A DNA stretch of 64,000 nt from Alphaproteobacteria bacterium (GTDB lineage: Bacteria; Pseudomonadota; Alphaproteobacteria; UBA8366; Aestuariispiraceae). Both the position numbers and the translations under genes were made by a program. The stretch lies in contig JAWPMN010000001.1 in NCBI GenBank assembly GCA_033344895.1, forward strand, positions 1,922,001 through 1,986,000, read 5' to 3'. This document shows, in pieces, positions 28,314 through 37,739 of the stretch (the first letter of the stretch is position 1; each line of letters begins with the position of its first letter). The notes below the pieces were generated by a model. That model saw only the letters and a list, made by a program, of their open reading frames with translations, was not told the origin of the DNA and did no database searches.

Positions 28314-31300
28314 ATGAAAATCTCGCATTTCTTTATCGACCGGCCGATCTTCTCGGCGGTCCTGTCGATCCTGCTGCTCGTGCTCGGCGGGATATCGATG
28401 CTGGGTCTGCCGATCTCGCAGTATCCGGAAGTCGCGCCGCCGACCATCCAGGTCACGGCCAGCTATCCGGGCGCGTCGGCGGAAACCGTTGCCGAAACCG
28501 TCGCCGCCCCGATCGAGCAGGAAATCAACGGGGTGGAGAACATGCTCTACCTCACCTCCCAGGCGACCGGGGATGGAAATGTCACGATCACGGTGACATT
28601 CGAACTGGGCACCGATCTGGATGCCGCGCAGGTCCTGGTGCAGAACCGGGTCGCGGTCGCGCTGCCGCGCCTGCCGCAATCGGTGCGCAATCTGGGCGTC
28701 ACGACGCGCAAGAATTCGCCGAACCTGATGATGGTCGTCCATATGCTGTCGCCGGACGACTCCCTGGACCAGCTCTATATCTCCAACTACGCCTTCCTGC
28801 AGGTGAAGGACGTGATCGCGCGCCTGGACGGTGTCGGCGACGTGCGCATCTTCGGTGCGCGGGAATATTCCATGCGGGTCTGGCTGGATCCGGAACGGAT
28901 GGCGTCGCTGGGCCTCATCGTCGAGGACGTGATCGCCGCGGTGCAGAACCAGAACGTCCAGGTGGCGGCCGGGGTGGTCGGGGAGGAACCGCTGCCCAAT
29001 GCGGTCGATTTCCGCCTGAACGTCGAAACCCAGGGGCGGCTGGTCGAGCCGAAGGAATTCGAGAAGATCATCGTCAAGCGTGGGGAGGACGGCAGCGTCA
29101 CCCGGATGCGCGATATCGGCCGGGTGGAAATTGGTGGATACGACTATTCCACCAACTCCTATCTGGATGGAAAGCCGGCGGTTGCCATCGCCATCTTCCA
29201 GCGCCCGGGCAGCAACGCCCTCGCGACGTCGGATGCGGTGATTCAGAGCTTCGAGGAATTGAGCGAGGCCTTCCCGAAGGGCATGGCTTACAGCATCGTC
29301 TACAACCCGACGGAATTCATCGAACAGTCCATCGACGCCGTCGTCGAGACGATCTTCGAGGCGGTCGTACTGGTCGTGATCGTGATCGTGCTGTTCCTGA
29401 AGACCTGGCGTGCGGCGATCATCCCCATCGTTGCGATCCCGGTCTCGCTGATCGGCACTTTCCTGGTCATGGCGATGATCGGCTATTCGCTGAACAGCCT
29501 GTCGCTCTTTGCCATGGTCCTGGCCATCGGGATTGTCGTCGACGACGCCATTGTCGTGGTCGAGAATGTGGAACGGAACCTGCGCCGGGGCCTGTCGCCG
29601 CGTGAGGCCGCGCGCCAGACCATGACCGAGGTTTCGACCGCGCTGATCGCGATTTCCCTTGTCCTTCTGGCGGTCTTCATCCCGACCGCCTTCGTCCCGG
29701 GAATCGCCGGGCAGTTCTATGCCCAGTTCGCGGTCACCATCGCGACCTCGACGCTGATCTCGCTGATCGTGTCGCTGACCCTGTCGCCGGCACTGGCGGC
29801 GCTGCTGCTGCGGGAGGAGGATGCCTCGGAGAAGCCGTCGCTGATCATGCGGCCCGTGCACGCCTTCTTCCGGCTGTTCGACAAGGGCTTCGATTCCCTG
29901 GCCAACGGCTATGGCGCGATGGTCGGCAAGCTGGTGCGCATCCCGATCATCGTGTTGATCATCTATGGCGGCCTGATCTACGCCGCGGTCGACATTTTCC
30001 GCACGACGCCGGGCGGTTTCGTGCCGGAAATGGACCAGGGCTACTTCATCGTCGTGGTGCAGACTCCGTCCGGCGCCGCCTTGAGCCGAACCGATACGGT
30101 GGTCCAGGATCTCAGCACGAAACTGCGTGGAATCGACGGCATCTCCCATACCGTTGCCTTTGCGGGGTTCGATGGGGCGACCTTTACCAATGCGTCGAAT
30201 GCCGCGGCGATCTTCACCCCGCTGCTGCCGTTCAAGGAGCGGATTGAAAAGGGTATCGACGCGAACGCGATCTACGGTCAGATGTGGGGGATCGCCTCGC
30301 AGGTCCAGGACGCGGTCGTTTTCGTAATCAAGCCTCCGCCGATCCAGGGCATTGGCACCGGGGGCGGGTTCAAGATGTATGTGCTGGATCAGCGCGGGCG
30401 AGGGCCGGAGGCGCTGGAAGCCGCGGCACAGCAGCTCGCGGGCGCCGCGAATGCCGACCCGGGGCTGACGCAGGTCTTTACCTTCTTCAATACGCGTACG
30501 CCCAAGATCTACGCCGATATCGACCGGCATAAGGCGGAAATCCTGAACGTGCCACTGGAACGTGTCTTCTCGACCCTGGAGACGTTCCTGGGCTCGTCCT
30601 ATGTGAACGACATCAATCTGTTCGGCCGCACCTTCCGTGTGCGCGTACAGGCCGATGCGGAATTCCGTGACGATCCGTCCGATATCGGGAAATTGTGGAC
30701 CCGGAACCTGGATGGCGACATGGTGCCGCTGTCCGCCCTGGCGAAGCTTGAGGACCGGACGGGCCCGTATCGCGTCGCGCGCTACAATCTTTTCCCTGGC
30801 GCCGCGGTGCAGGGGGCGACCGTGCCCGGGGTCTCCACCGGTGAGGCCATTGTCCGGATGGAAGCGCTGGCGGATCAGGTCCTGCCGGACGGGTTCAGCT
30901 ATCAGTGGACGGAACTGGCCTATCAGGAGAAGCAGGCCGGGGATACCGCGATCTATGTCTTCGCGGCGGCCGTCCTGTTCGTCTTCCTGCTGCTGGCGGC
31001 ACAGTATGAAAGCTGGCTGCTGCCCCTGGCGGTGATCCTGATCGTGCCGATGTGTCTGCTGGCAGCGATGTACGGCGTCACCTGGCGCGACATGTCCAAT
31101 GACATCCTGGTTCAGATCGGGCTGGTCGTGCTGGTCGGACTGGCGGCCAAGAACGCCATTCTGATCGTCGAATTCGCCAAGCAGGCGGAAGAGGAAGGCA
31201 TGAACCGGTTCGAAGCCGCCGCCGATGCCGCCCGGGCCCGCCTGCGGCCGATCCTGATGACGGCCTTTGCCTTCATCCTGGGGGTGACACCGATGGCGGT

Positions 31301-31484
31301 CGCCACCGGGGCGGCTGCGGAAATGCGCCAGGTTCTGGGGACCGCGGTGTTCTCCGGCATGGTCGGCGTGACCTTCTTCGGTCTGATCTTCACCCCGGTG
31401 TTCTACACGGTGTGCCGCAAGCTGGCGAAGGATACCCGGCAGAAGGAAGCGGCCGCCCGGACGGTCAAGGCCGGCGAATCGTGA
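28314..31484 (+). CDS. RND multidrug efflux transporter, HAE1 (AcrB) family
   Basis: A 1056-residue proton-driven inner-membrane pump. It starts ISHFFIDRPIFSAVLSILLL like AcrB/MexB. TM4 contains the proton-relay aspartates in MVLAIGIVVDDAIVVVENVE, and TM10 the lysine in LVGLAAKNAILIVEFAKQ. Two large periplasmic loops with the expected repeat symmetry are present. It forms an operon with the adaptor gene. Substrate range cannot be predicted; the length and motifs are complete. Confidence 0.95.
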   Translation: MKISHFFIDRPIFSAVLSILLLVLGGISMLGLPISQYPEVAPPTIQVTASYPGASAETVAETVAAPIEQEINGVENMLYLTSQATGDGNVTITVTFELGTDLDAAQVLVQNRVAVALPRLPQSVRNLGVTTRKNSPNLMMVVHMLSPDDSLDQLYISNYAFLQVKDVIARLDGVGDVRIFGAREYSMRVWLDPERMASLGLIVEDVIAAVQNQNVQVAAGVVGEEPLPNAVDFRLNVETQGRLVEPKEFEKIIVKRGEDGSVTRMRDIGRVEIGGYDYSTNSYLDGKPAVAIAIFQRPGSNALATSDAVIQSFEELSEAFPKGMAYSIVYNPTEFIEQSIDAVVETIFEAVVLVVIVIVLFLKTWRAAIIPIVAIPVSLIGTFLVMAMIGYSLNSLSLFAMVLAIGIVVDDAIVVVENVERNLRRGLSPREAARQTMTEVSTALIAISLVLLAVFIPTAFVPGIAGQFYAQFAVTIATSTLISLIVSLTLSPALAALLLREEDASEKPSLIMRPVHAFFRLFDKGFDSLANGYGAMVGKLVRIPIIVLIIYGGLIYAAVDIFRTTPGGFVPEMDQGYFIVVVQTPSGAALSRTDTVVQDLSTKLRGIDGISHTVAFAGFDGATFTNASNAAAIFTPLLPFKERIEKGIDANAIYGQMWGIASQVQDAVVFVIKPPPIQGIGTGGGFKMYVLDQRGRGPEALEAAAQQLAGAANADPGLTQVFTFFNTRTPKIYADIDRHKAEILNVPLERVFSTLETFLGSSYVNDINLFGRTFRVRVQADAEFRDDPSDIGKLWTRNLDGDMVPLSALAKLEDRTGPYRVARYNLFPGAAVQGATVPGVSTGEAIVRMEALADQVLPDGFSYQWTELAYQEKQAGDTAIYVFAAAVLFVFLLLAAQYESWLLPLAVILIVPMCLLAAMYGVTWRDMSNDILVQIGLVVLVGLAAKNAILIVEFAKQAEEEGMNRFEAAADAARARLRPILMTAFAFILGVTPMAVATGAAAEMRQVLGTAVFSGMVGVTFFGLIFTPVFYTVCRKLAKDTRQKEAAARTVKAGES

Positions 31485-31542
31485 TCGGTCGGGCGCTGGT
31501 GACGCTTGAGTGGCGGGCGATTCTGGGATAGGACCCGCCGCC

Positions 31543-32901
31543 ATGACCACTGCGCCCAAATCCGATACCCGGGTCACACCCGGAAAAGTCGGCTTCGTCA
31601 GCCTCGGCTGTCCGAAGGCTCTGGTTGATTCCGAACGCATTCTGACCAGCCTTCGGGCCGAGGGCTACGACCTGTCGCCCTCCTATGAAGGCGCCGACGT
31701 TGTCGTGGTGAATACCTGCGGTTTCCTCGACAGCGCCAAGGCGGAATCGCTGGAGGCGATCGGCGAGGCCATGGCGGCAAACGGCCGTGTCGTGGTGACC
31801 GGCTGCATGGGGGCCGACGAGGCGGCAATCCGGGCCGTCCACCCCAATGTCCTGTCGGTCAGCGGCCCGCAGCAATATGAACAGGTGGTTGGCGCAGTAC
31901 ATGATGTCTTGCCGCCGCTGCACGATCCGAAGTTCGATCTGATTCCGCCGCAGGGCGTGAAGCTGACGCCGCGTCATTACGCCTATCTGAAGATTTCGGA
32001 AGGCTGCAATCACGCCTGCAAATTCTGCATCATCCCCTCGATGCGCGGGAAGCTGGTGAGCCGCCCGGCCGCCAAGGTGCTGTACGAGGCCGAACGCCTG
32101 GTGAAGGCCGGGGTCAAGGAACTGCTGGTCGTCAGCCAGGACACATCGGCCTTCGGCATCGATCTGAAAGGGGCGGAAAGCCGCTGGAACGGCCGCGAGG
32201 TTCGTGCCGACATCGAGACCCTGTCCCGCGAACTGGGGTCGTTGGGCGCCTGGGTTCGGCTGCATTACGTCTATCCCTATCCGCATGTCGACCGGCTGAT
32301 CCCGCTGATGGCGGAAGGATTGATCCTGCCCTATCTCGACATTCCGTTTCAGCATGCCAGCCAGAAGGTCCTGAACCTGATGCGCCGCCCGGCCCATCAG
32401 GAAAAGACCCTGGGCCGCATTCATGCCTGGCGTGAGACCTGCCCGGATATCGCCATCCGCTCCACCTTCATCGTCGGTTTCCCTGGCGAGACGGAAGAGG
32501 ATTTCCAGTTCCTGCTGGACTGGTTGAAGGAAGCGCGGTTGGACCGCGTCGGCTGCTTCAAATACGAGAATGTCGACGGCGCCGCCGCCAATGATCTGCC
32601 GGACCATGTGCCGGACGAGGTCAAGGAAGAGCGCTGGAACCGCTTCATGGCGGCCCAGGCGGAGATCAGTGCCGAAAAGCTTCAGGAAAAGGTCGGCCGT
32701 ACGCTGGACGTCCTGGTCGACGAAGCAATGGACGAGGACGGATTCGTCACCGCGCGCTCCTATGCCGACGCGCCGGAGATCGACGGTCTGGTCCATGTCG
32801 AAGGTCCGGGCACGGAAAGCCTGAAACAGGGCGACATCGTCCGGGTCGCAGTTCGCGAAGCCGACGAATACGACCTCTATGCCGAGCCCGTCACGGGCTG
32901 A
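31543..32901 (+). CDS. rimO: Ribosomal protein S12 methylthiotransferase RimO
   Basis: A 452-residue radical-SAM methylthiotransferase that adds a methylthio group to an aspartate of ribosomal protein S12. The N-terminal UPF0004 domain has [22 protein letters not shown] and VTGCMG, supplying the auxiliary cluster cysteines. The radical-SAM motif is CNHACKFC at residues 155-162. [11 protein letters not shown] and a C-terminal TRAM domain follow. The S12-specific [12 protein letters not shown] string separates it from MiaB. ATG 31543 is preferred; a GTG at 31510 would add 11 residues. It is followed by an intrinsic terminator at 32918. Confidence 0.96.
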   Translation: MTTAPKSDTRVTPGKVGFVSLGCPKALVDSERILTSLRAEGYDLSPSYEGADVVVVNTCGFLDSAKAESLEAIGEAMAANGRVVVTGCMGADEAAIRAVHPNVLSVSGPQQYEQVVGAVHDVLPPLHDPKFDLIPPQGVKLTPRHYAYLKISEGCNHACKFCIIPSMRGKLVSRPAAKVLYEAERLVKAGVKELLVVSQDTSAFGIDLKGAESRWNGREVRADIETLSRELGSLGAWVRLHYVYPYPHVDRLIPLMAEGLILPYLDIPFQHASQKVLNLMRRPAHQEKTLGRIHAWRETCPDIAIRSTFIVGFPGETEEDFQFLLDWLKEARLDRVGCFKYENVDGAAANDLPDHVPDEVKEERWNRFMAAQAEISAEKLQEKVGRTLDVLVDEAMDEDGFVTARSYADAPEIDGLVHVEGPGTESLKQGDIVRVAVREADEYDLYAEPVTG

Positions 32902-32917
32902 GGGGCATCTGAACTCC

Positions 32918-32941
32918 AGGGCAAGTCTTCATTGCCTTTTT
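32918..32941 (+). terminator. Intrinsic terminator after rimO
   Basis: A seven-base-pair stem (AGGGCAA with TTGCCTT, one G-T pair), a seven-base loop and a run of T at 32937-32941, 17 bases after the rimO stop. It would end the efflux/rimO-direction transcript before the Nudix gene. Confidence 0.65.
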
Positions 32942-32990
32942 GACTCATCCGAATCGTGCGTTAAACACTGTTGCACTTTTGTGACGGGGC

Positions 32991-33497
32991 ATGCCCGTGC
33001 ACAGGGCTGACGATCGGTGGTTCATGCTGCTGCAGGCGAAATCTGTACAACAAGTCGCTTCGCTCCCCTTCGTTTTCGTGGGGGGCGAGCCCCTTGTGCT
33101 GTTGATCACGTCGCGCGAACGCAAGCGCTGGATCATCCCCAAGGGCTGGCCGGTCAAGGGCCGGTCGACCGGCGCCGTGGCCGCCCAGGAAGCGGCAGAG
33201 GAAGCCGGCGTGATCGGAGTCATCGCCCCGGAACCGATCGGCTATTTCGACTACAGGAAACGGATGGCGGCCGGGTACGAGGTGCCGGCATCGGCAGTCG
33301 TGTACCCGTTGCTGGTGCTGGAGCAGCGGCTGACCTGGGAAGAGCGCAAGCAGCGCAAACAGCGCTGGTGCACATTGGAAGAGGCCGCGCGACGCGTGGA
33401 TGACAAGAAACTCGCGGCCCTGATCACGGCGCTGCGGCAAAACGGCTTCGGCGCCCTGACGGCGCTGGCGGAAGGTATGATGGATGGCGCGCCTTAA
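32991..33497 (+). CDS. Nudix hydrolase with degenerate Nudix box
   Basis: A 168-residue Nudix protein. The box region reads PKGWPVKGRSTGAVAAQEAAE then EAGV: the REUXEEXGU half is nearly intact (QEAAEEAGV), but the first conserved Glu of GX5E is replaced by Arg and the Arg by Gln. This KGWPxKG form is common in Alphaproteobacteria and resembles diphosphoinositol/dinucleotide polyphosphate hydrolases. Its last 14 bases overlap the PiT transporter gene, implying coupled translation and a link to phosphate metabolism. Start could also be ATG 33024; 32991 has GACGGGG just upstream. Confidence 0.8.
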   Translation: MPVHRADDRWFMLLQAKSVQQVASLPFVFVGGEPLVLLITSRERKRWIIPKGWPVKGRSTGAVAAQEAAEEAGVIGVIAPEPIGYFDYRKRMAAGYEVPASAVVYPLLVLEQRLTWEERKQRKQRWCTLEEAARRVDDKKLAALITALRQNGFGALTALAEGMMDGAP

Positions 33498-34962
33498 GGT
33501 TTCTCTCGACAAAGACCTCGAAAAAATCGTCCACGTGGAATCCGCGACCCGAACCGTGTCGGGAAGTTACGCGGCCCTCGGGGTGGCGATCATCTTCCTC
33601 GGCCTGTCCGGCGTCATTGCGGGATCGGTCTCCGGCGTGTCCAGCGACGCCGCCATCGTCGTCTTCGCGGCGATCCTGGGCGGATACATGGCGCTGAACA
33701 TCGGCGCGAACGATGTCGCGAACAATGTCGGGCCCGCGGTCGGGGCCCGCGCGTTGACCATGGTCGGCGCGCTGGCGATCGCGGCCATTTTCGAAAGCGC
33801 GGGCGCCCTGCTGGCGGGCGGCGACGTGGTCAACACCATTTCCAAGGGCATCATCGACCCGTCCCTGGTCCCGGACAGCGAAACCTTTGTCTGGGCCATG
33901 GTGGCCGCGCTGGTGTCGTCTGCCCTCTGGGTCAATCTCGCGACCTGGATCGGGGCCCCGGTTTCAACGACCCACGCCGTTGTCGGCGGGGTGATGGGGG
34001 CCGGCATCGCCGCCGTCGGCTTCCAGCTGGTCAATTGGGGCACGATGGGGGCGATTGCCGCCAGCTGGGTCATATCGCCGGTGCTGGGGGGAATCATCGC
34101 GGCGGCCTTTCTGGCCTTCGTGAAGACCTATGTCATCTATCGCGACGACAAGATCGCGGCGGCCCGCCGCTGGGTGCCGCTGCTGGTCGCGATCATGGCG
34201 GGGGCCTTTGCCTGGTATCTGTGCATCAAAGGGCTGAAGCGGATCTGGCGCCCGGATGACCTGACCATTCTGGCCGTTTCCGGCGGCACCTTCCTGGCGG
34301 TCTGGCTGACCATGCGACCGCTCATCCGGCGTCAGTCGGAAGGCATGGAAAACCGGAACCAGTCATTGCGCATCCTGTTCCGGATTCCGCTGATCTGCGC
34401 CGCGGCACTGTTGTCCTTCGCACATGGTGCCAACGATGTGGCCAACGCGATCGGCCCCCTGGCCGCGGTTCTGCACAGCGTGCAGGCCGGTGCGATCGCC
34501 GGCAAGGTCGCGATCCCCAGCTGGGTCATGATGATCGGTGCCTTCGGGATCAGTCTCGGCCTGTTCCTCTATGGCCCGAAACTGATCCGGATGGTCGGCG
34601 CGAAGATCACAAAGATGAACCCGATGCGGGCCTATTGCGTGGCGCTGTCGGCCGCCATCACGGTGATCATTGCGTCCTGGCTCGGATTGCCGGTCAGTTC
34701 GACCCATATCGCGGTCGGTGCCGTCTTCGGCGTCGGGTTCTTCCGGGAATACTATACCCGGCGCAGCCGCAAGCGGCGGCAGATGGAACAGCGCAATACG
34801 CAGTCGGAACCGGAAGTCGAGACCCCGCCAGCCGAGATTGCACATCGAAAGCTGGTACGACGGTCCCATTTCCTGACCATCATCGCGGCCTGGGTCGTGA
34901 CCGTTCCGGCAGCGGCGTGTCTGTCGGCGGTGGTGTTCTACCTCACACTGATGCTGCATTGA
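33484..34962 (+). CDS. Inorganic phosphate transporter, PiT family
   Basis: A 492-residue multi-pass membrane protein importing phosphate with a cation. It carries both PiT signature repeats, NIGANDVANNVGPAVGARAL in the N-terminal half and HGANDVANAIGPLAAV in the C-terminal half, plus PVSTTHAVVGGVMGAG and PVSSTHIAVGAVFGVG. A hydrophilic loop lies near residues 430-455. It overlaps the Nudix gene by 14 bases. No phoU-like gene adjoins it. Confidence 0.95.
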   Translation: MARLKVSLDKDLEKIVHVESATRTVSGSYAALGVAIIFLGLSGVIAGSVSGVSSDAAIVVFAAILGGYMALNIGANDVANNVGPAVGARALTMVGALAIAAIFESAGALLAGGDVVNTISKGIIDPSLVPDSETFVWAMVAALVSSALWVNLATWIGAPVSTTHAVVGGVMGAGIAAVGFQLVNWGTMGAIAASWVISPVLGGIIAAAFLAFVKTYVIYRDDKIAAARRWVPLLVAIMAGAFAWYLCIKGLKRIWRPDDLTILAVSGGTFLAVWLTMRPLIRRQSEGMENRNQSLRILFRIPLICAAALLSFAHGANDVANAIGPLAAVLHSVQAGAIAGKVAIPSWVMMIGAFGISLGLFLYGPKLIRMVGAKITKMNPMRAYCVALSAAITVIIASWLGLPVSSTHIAVGAVFGVGFFREYYTRRSRKRRQMEQRNTQSEPEVETPPAEIAHRKLVRRSHFLTIIAAWVVTVPAAACLSAVVFYLTLMLH

Positions 34963-34968
34963 GGCCGG

Positions 34969-35058
34969 TCACAGGTCGCCGCTGATTTCGGGTACGATGT
35001 CGTTCGCCGGCCCGTTTTTCCGGTCGCCGACGCGGCCCTGGCGGCCTTCGCCTTGGGG
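34969..35058 (-). pseudogene. Decayed remnant of a response-regulator 3' end
   Basis: The minus strand reads PQGEGRQGRVGDRK then NGPANDIVPEISGDL and a stop. It aligns with the C-terminal tail of the intact regulator at 35997 (PEGMEDRRGRAGDRK, GGPTEGIVFEISDDE): 13 of the last 21 positions from R-GDRK onward are identical, with one gap upstream. There is no start codon, the frame meets a stop at 35110-35112, and no REC sequence precedes it. I read it as what is left of a duplicated copy. It lies on the far side of the lipoprotein gene from the intact regulator. Confidence 0.7.
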
Positions 35059-35123
35059 ACACCCGGATTGGGAACGTGCATCCAGGGCAGGGTCTGCGGG
35101 AGTACCGGGCTAGGACCGGTGTC

Positions 35124-35163
35124 TCAGAAACGAAAACGGCGCCCGGATCTCTCGGGCGCCGTT
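35124..35163 (-). terminator. Intrinsic terminator of the lipoprotein gene
   Basis: A perfect 11-bp stem, AACGGCGCCCG at 35135-35145 with CGGGCGCCGTT at 35153-35163, around a seven-base loop. On the minus strand the stem runs into TTTTCGTTTCTG. It begins 25 bases after the stop of the lipoprotein gene. Confidence 0.85.
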
Positions 35164-35187
35164 CCGTTATCCGCTGCCGTGAACGGC

Positions 35188-35814
35188 TTAGCTCGTCGGC
35201 GCGTCCTGTAGGGCTTCGAGCACCTGCGGCATCGCGATGGAGAGCGATGTCTCCAGCGCCTCTTTTAGGGCCGCGGCTTTCAGCGATCCGGTGCCGACGA
35301 GGCTGCGCTCCGAGATGTCGGCGCTGTAGGTGACCGGGATCGTCGCGACGACGGCGCCGTTCGACTTCACCGTGAGCTCGTAGAACAGCGTCGAAATGGC
35401 GCCGATCGTCATCATGCCGGTATCCTGGTCGGTGAAAACCTTGGTCACCTTCACTTCGATGGCGCGGGCGGCGTCGTCCACTACGGTGCTTCCGGATTTC
35501 TCGACGGTGTATCCGGCGAGCTCGAGCTCCGAGGCGATTGCATTGGCGATCCAGATCGCGGGGTCGTTAACCGGCACGACGTCCGCGGTACGGGCGCCGA
35601 AACCGTTCTTGACGGTGCCGATGATCAGCCGGCCTTCCGGATTGAGGTCGTTCGTGTAAGCGGCTTTCGGTGCGGCGGCGACGACGGTGCCGCTGCCCTT
35701 CGGCTCGTATCCCTGTGGCGTGTAGCCGAGTTCGATTTCCTGATCGACAAAGGCGCAGGCCTGGAGGGCGAGCAGCCCAAGGCCCAGAAAAATCCCTTTC
35801 AACACAGATTTCAT
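35188..35814 (-). CDS. Lipoprotein of unknown function, YajG-like
   Basis: A 208-residue protein with a lipoprotein signal peptide ending LLALQAC (lipobox), so probably anchored in the outer or inner membrane. The rest has GTVKNGFGARTADVVP, an alternating helix/strand region (IANAIASELELAGYTV) and ALEVKVTKVF-like strands. This layout is seen in YajG-like lipoproteins. No catalytic motif is visible. It has its own strong terminator and lies between an intact response regulator gene and a remnant of the same gene, which suggests local duplication or insertion. Confidence 0.7.
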   Translation of the reverse strand: MKSVLKGIFLGLGLLALQACAFVDQEIELGYTPQGYEPKGSGTVVAAAPKAAYTNDLNPEGRLIIGTVKNGFGARTADVVPVNDPAIWIANAIASELELAGYTVEKSGSTVVDDAARAIEVKVTKVFTDQDTGMMTIGAISTLFYELTVKSNGAVVATIPVTYSADISERSLVGTGSLKAAALKEALETSLSIAMPQVLEALQDAPTS

Positions 35815-35996
35815 GATGGTCCCACCCGATTGAATTGATACCGCGACGCGCGACGCGCTCAGGTCGGATACGAAGCACGCGTGGCCCTGTCAACCGCTGG
35901 TTGCCGGACCTGTCGCTCTTCAGCAGGTTTTTGACATTGTCCTGGGAAAGGCCTCTTTCCACCTCGCCAATGTCGTACGTGTGGCCCGTCTTCCGG

Positions 35997-36545
35997 TCAC
36001 TCGTCGTCGCTGATTTCGAACACGATGCCCTCTGTCGGCCCGCCTTTCCGATCGCCGGCGCGGCCCCGGCGGTCCTCCATGCCTTCCGGCAGGGTGATCT
36101 GTTTCCGGCGCCGGTCGGGTCCGTGATAGGTCCGCGTGTCGATGAAGGCACGTGGCCGCTCGATGACCGACTGCAGGCGTGCGTACATGGCGCTCGCGGA
36201 GACCGGTTTCGCAAGATACTCGTTCACCCCGGAATCGCGCGCCTGTTCGACCCGGCGGCGTTCGGTATGCCCCGTCAGCATGATGATGGGGACGGTGCGG
36301 ACGATCTTGTTCTTCAGGATCCGGATGTTGCGGGCAAAGGCCAGGCCGTCCATCGGTTCCATCATCCAGTCCGCGATGACGATGTCCGGTCTGCTTTCAG
36401 TGATTTCCCGAAGGGCGTCCTGCGCATTGTTGAACTCCTCGATACGGCCGACTTCGAAGGCCTGCAGGAGCTGCTTGATCAGATTCCGCATCGCCAGATC
36501 GTCTTCGACCAGCATGATTTTCAGTTGGCTCAGGTCGATCGGCAT
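35997..36545 (-). CDS. Single-domain response regulator with GPDRRR tail
   Basis: A 182-residue protein. The REC domain (about 8-128) has MLVEDD, phospho-acceptor Asp59 in IADWMMEPMDG, Thr91 and Lys113 in LAKPV. The C-terminal tail includes TYHGPDRRRKQ and a charged GDRKGGP stretch, without a DNA-binding or enzymatic domain. Such regulators probably act by protein contact. The tail is shared in part with the regulator at 24685 and with the remnant at 34969. No kinase gene adjoins it. Confidence 0.88.
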   Translation of the reverse strand: MPIDLSQLKIMLVEDDLAMRNLIKQLLQAFEVGRIEEFNNAQDALREITESRPDIVIADWMMEPMDGLAFARNIRILKNKIVRTVPIIMLTGHTERRRVEQARDSGVNEYLAKPVSASAMYARLQSVIERPRAFIDTRTYHGPDRRRKQITLPEGMEDRRGRAGDRKGGPTEGIVFEISDDE

Positions 36546-36731
36546 TCCTGTCGCGGCTCCGGTTTCCGTGATTCGCCCTCAGCACGAACATTGCCAAGAG
36601 TTTCGTCGCTTGCCAATTGTGCTGCTCCTGAGCGGCTGAAAACGGCCTGCGGGATTGCCCGTCCGCCGGTCAGCGGTTAAGTAGCGGGCCGAAGGAAAAT
36701 TGCGGACAGCCCCCGGGAAAGGACCAAATTC

Positions 36732-37727
36732 ATGACGGAAACGCGGTATGATGTTGTCGGAATCGGCAATGCGCTGGTTGATGTGCTGGTCGAGGTCGAT
36801 GACGATGCGATCGCCGCGGCAGGAATGGCGAAGGGCGGCATGACCCTGGTCGAACGGGACCAGTCCGATGCTCTCTACGATACGCTGCCGCCCGGAATCG
36901 AACGATCCGGCGGGTCCTGCGGCAATACCATGGCCGGACTGTCGGCGCTGGGCGGCAAGGGCGCCTATATCGGCAAGGTCCGCGACGACCAGTTCGGCGA
37001 CGTCTTCCGTCATGACATGAAGGCCATCGGGGTCGACTTCGTCGCGGCGCCGGCGGTCGAAGGGCCCGGTACCGGAAAATGCCTGGTGATGGTCACTCCG
37101 GACGCTCAGCGTACCATGGTGACCTATCTCGGGACGGCGTCCGATTTCACTGCCACGGATGTGACCGCTGACACCATCGCAGCCGGCAAGGTGGTGTATC
37201 TGGAAGGCTATCTTTTCGACCGCGATGCTGCGAAAGAGGCCTTCGCCGCCGCGGCGGATGCCGCCCATGCGGCCGGCCGGGAAGTCGCGCTGACCCTCAG
37301 CGACAGCTTCTGCGTCGACCGGCATCGCGATGCCTTCCTGACGCTGGTGAAAAACCACGTCGACATCCTGTTCGCCAATGAGGACGAAATCGTCTCGCTG
37401 TATCAGGCTGAGAATTTCGACGACGCCCTGCAGCACGCCCGGCGGGATTGCCGCATCGCCTGTCTGACCCGTTCCGAGAAGGGATCCGTCGTGATTTCAC
37501 GGGACGAAGTGCATGTCGTCGATGCCGAACCGGTGCAGAAGGTGGTCGATACGACCGGCGCCGGCGATCAATACGCGGCGGGCTTCCTCTACGGGTATAC
37601 GCAGGGGCACAGCCTCGCCGATTCCGCACGGATTGGCGGCATCATGGCTGCGGAGGTGATTTCGCATTACGGCGCACGGCCGGAAGTAGACGTTGCCGCG
37701 CTCGTCCGCGACAAGCTCGGCGTCTGA
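36732..37727 (+). CDS. PfkB-family sugar kinase, probable adenosine kinase
   Basis: A 331-residue ribokinase-fold enzyme. It has the N-terminal motif VVGIGNALVDVLVEVDDD, the substrate motif GGSCGNTMAGLSALGG, and the C-terminal PfkB signature VDTTGAGDQYAAGFLYG, which holds the catalytic Asp and anion hole. The GNALVD start and spacing match bacterial proteins annotated as adenosine kinase (adenosine plus ATP to AMP plus ADP). Other nucleoside or sugar substrates are possible. AGGACC lies nine bases before the ATG. It is followed by the AEC transporter gene 12 bases on. Confidence 0.87.
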   Translation: MTETRYDVVGIGNALVDVLVEVDDDAIAAAGMAKGGMTLVERDQSDALYDTLPPGIERSGGSCGNTMAGLSALGGKGAYIGKVRDDQFGDVFRHDMKAIGVDFVAAPAVEGPGTGKCLVMVTPDAQRTMVTYLGTASDFTATDVTADTIAAGKVVYLEGYLFDRDAAKEAFAAAADAAHAAGREVALTLSDSFCVDRHRDAFLTLVKNHVDILFANEDEIVSLYQAENFDDALQHARRDCRIACLTRSEKGSVVISRDEVHVVDAEPVQKVVDTTGAGDQYAAGFLYGYTQGHSLADSARIGGIMAAEVISHYGARPEVDVAALVRDKLGV

Positions 37728-37739
37728 CCCGGCCCGGCA

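Noticed and set aside
27807-31640. A 1277-codon minus-strand open frame
   Set aside because: It is the antisense shadow of the RND pump gene with His/Arg/Gln-rich nonsense composition.
35943-35985. Hairpin GGAAAG/CTTTCC near 35950-35965 as the terminator of the response regulator gene
   Set aside because: The six-base stem is short and no T-run follows on the minus strand.
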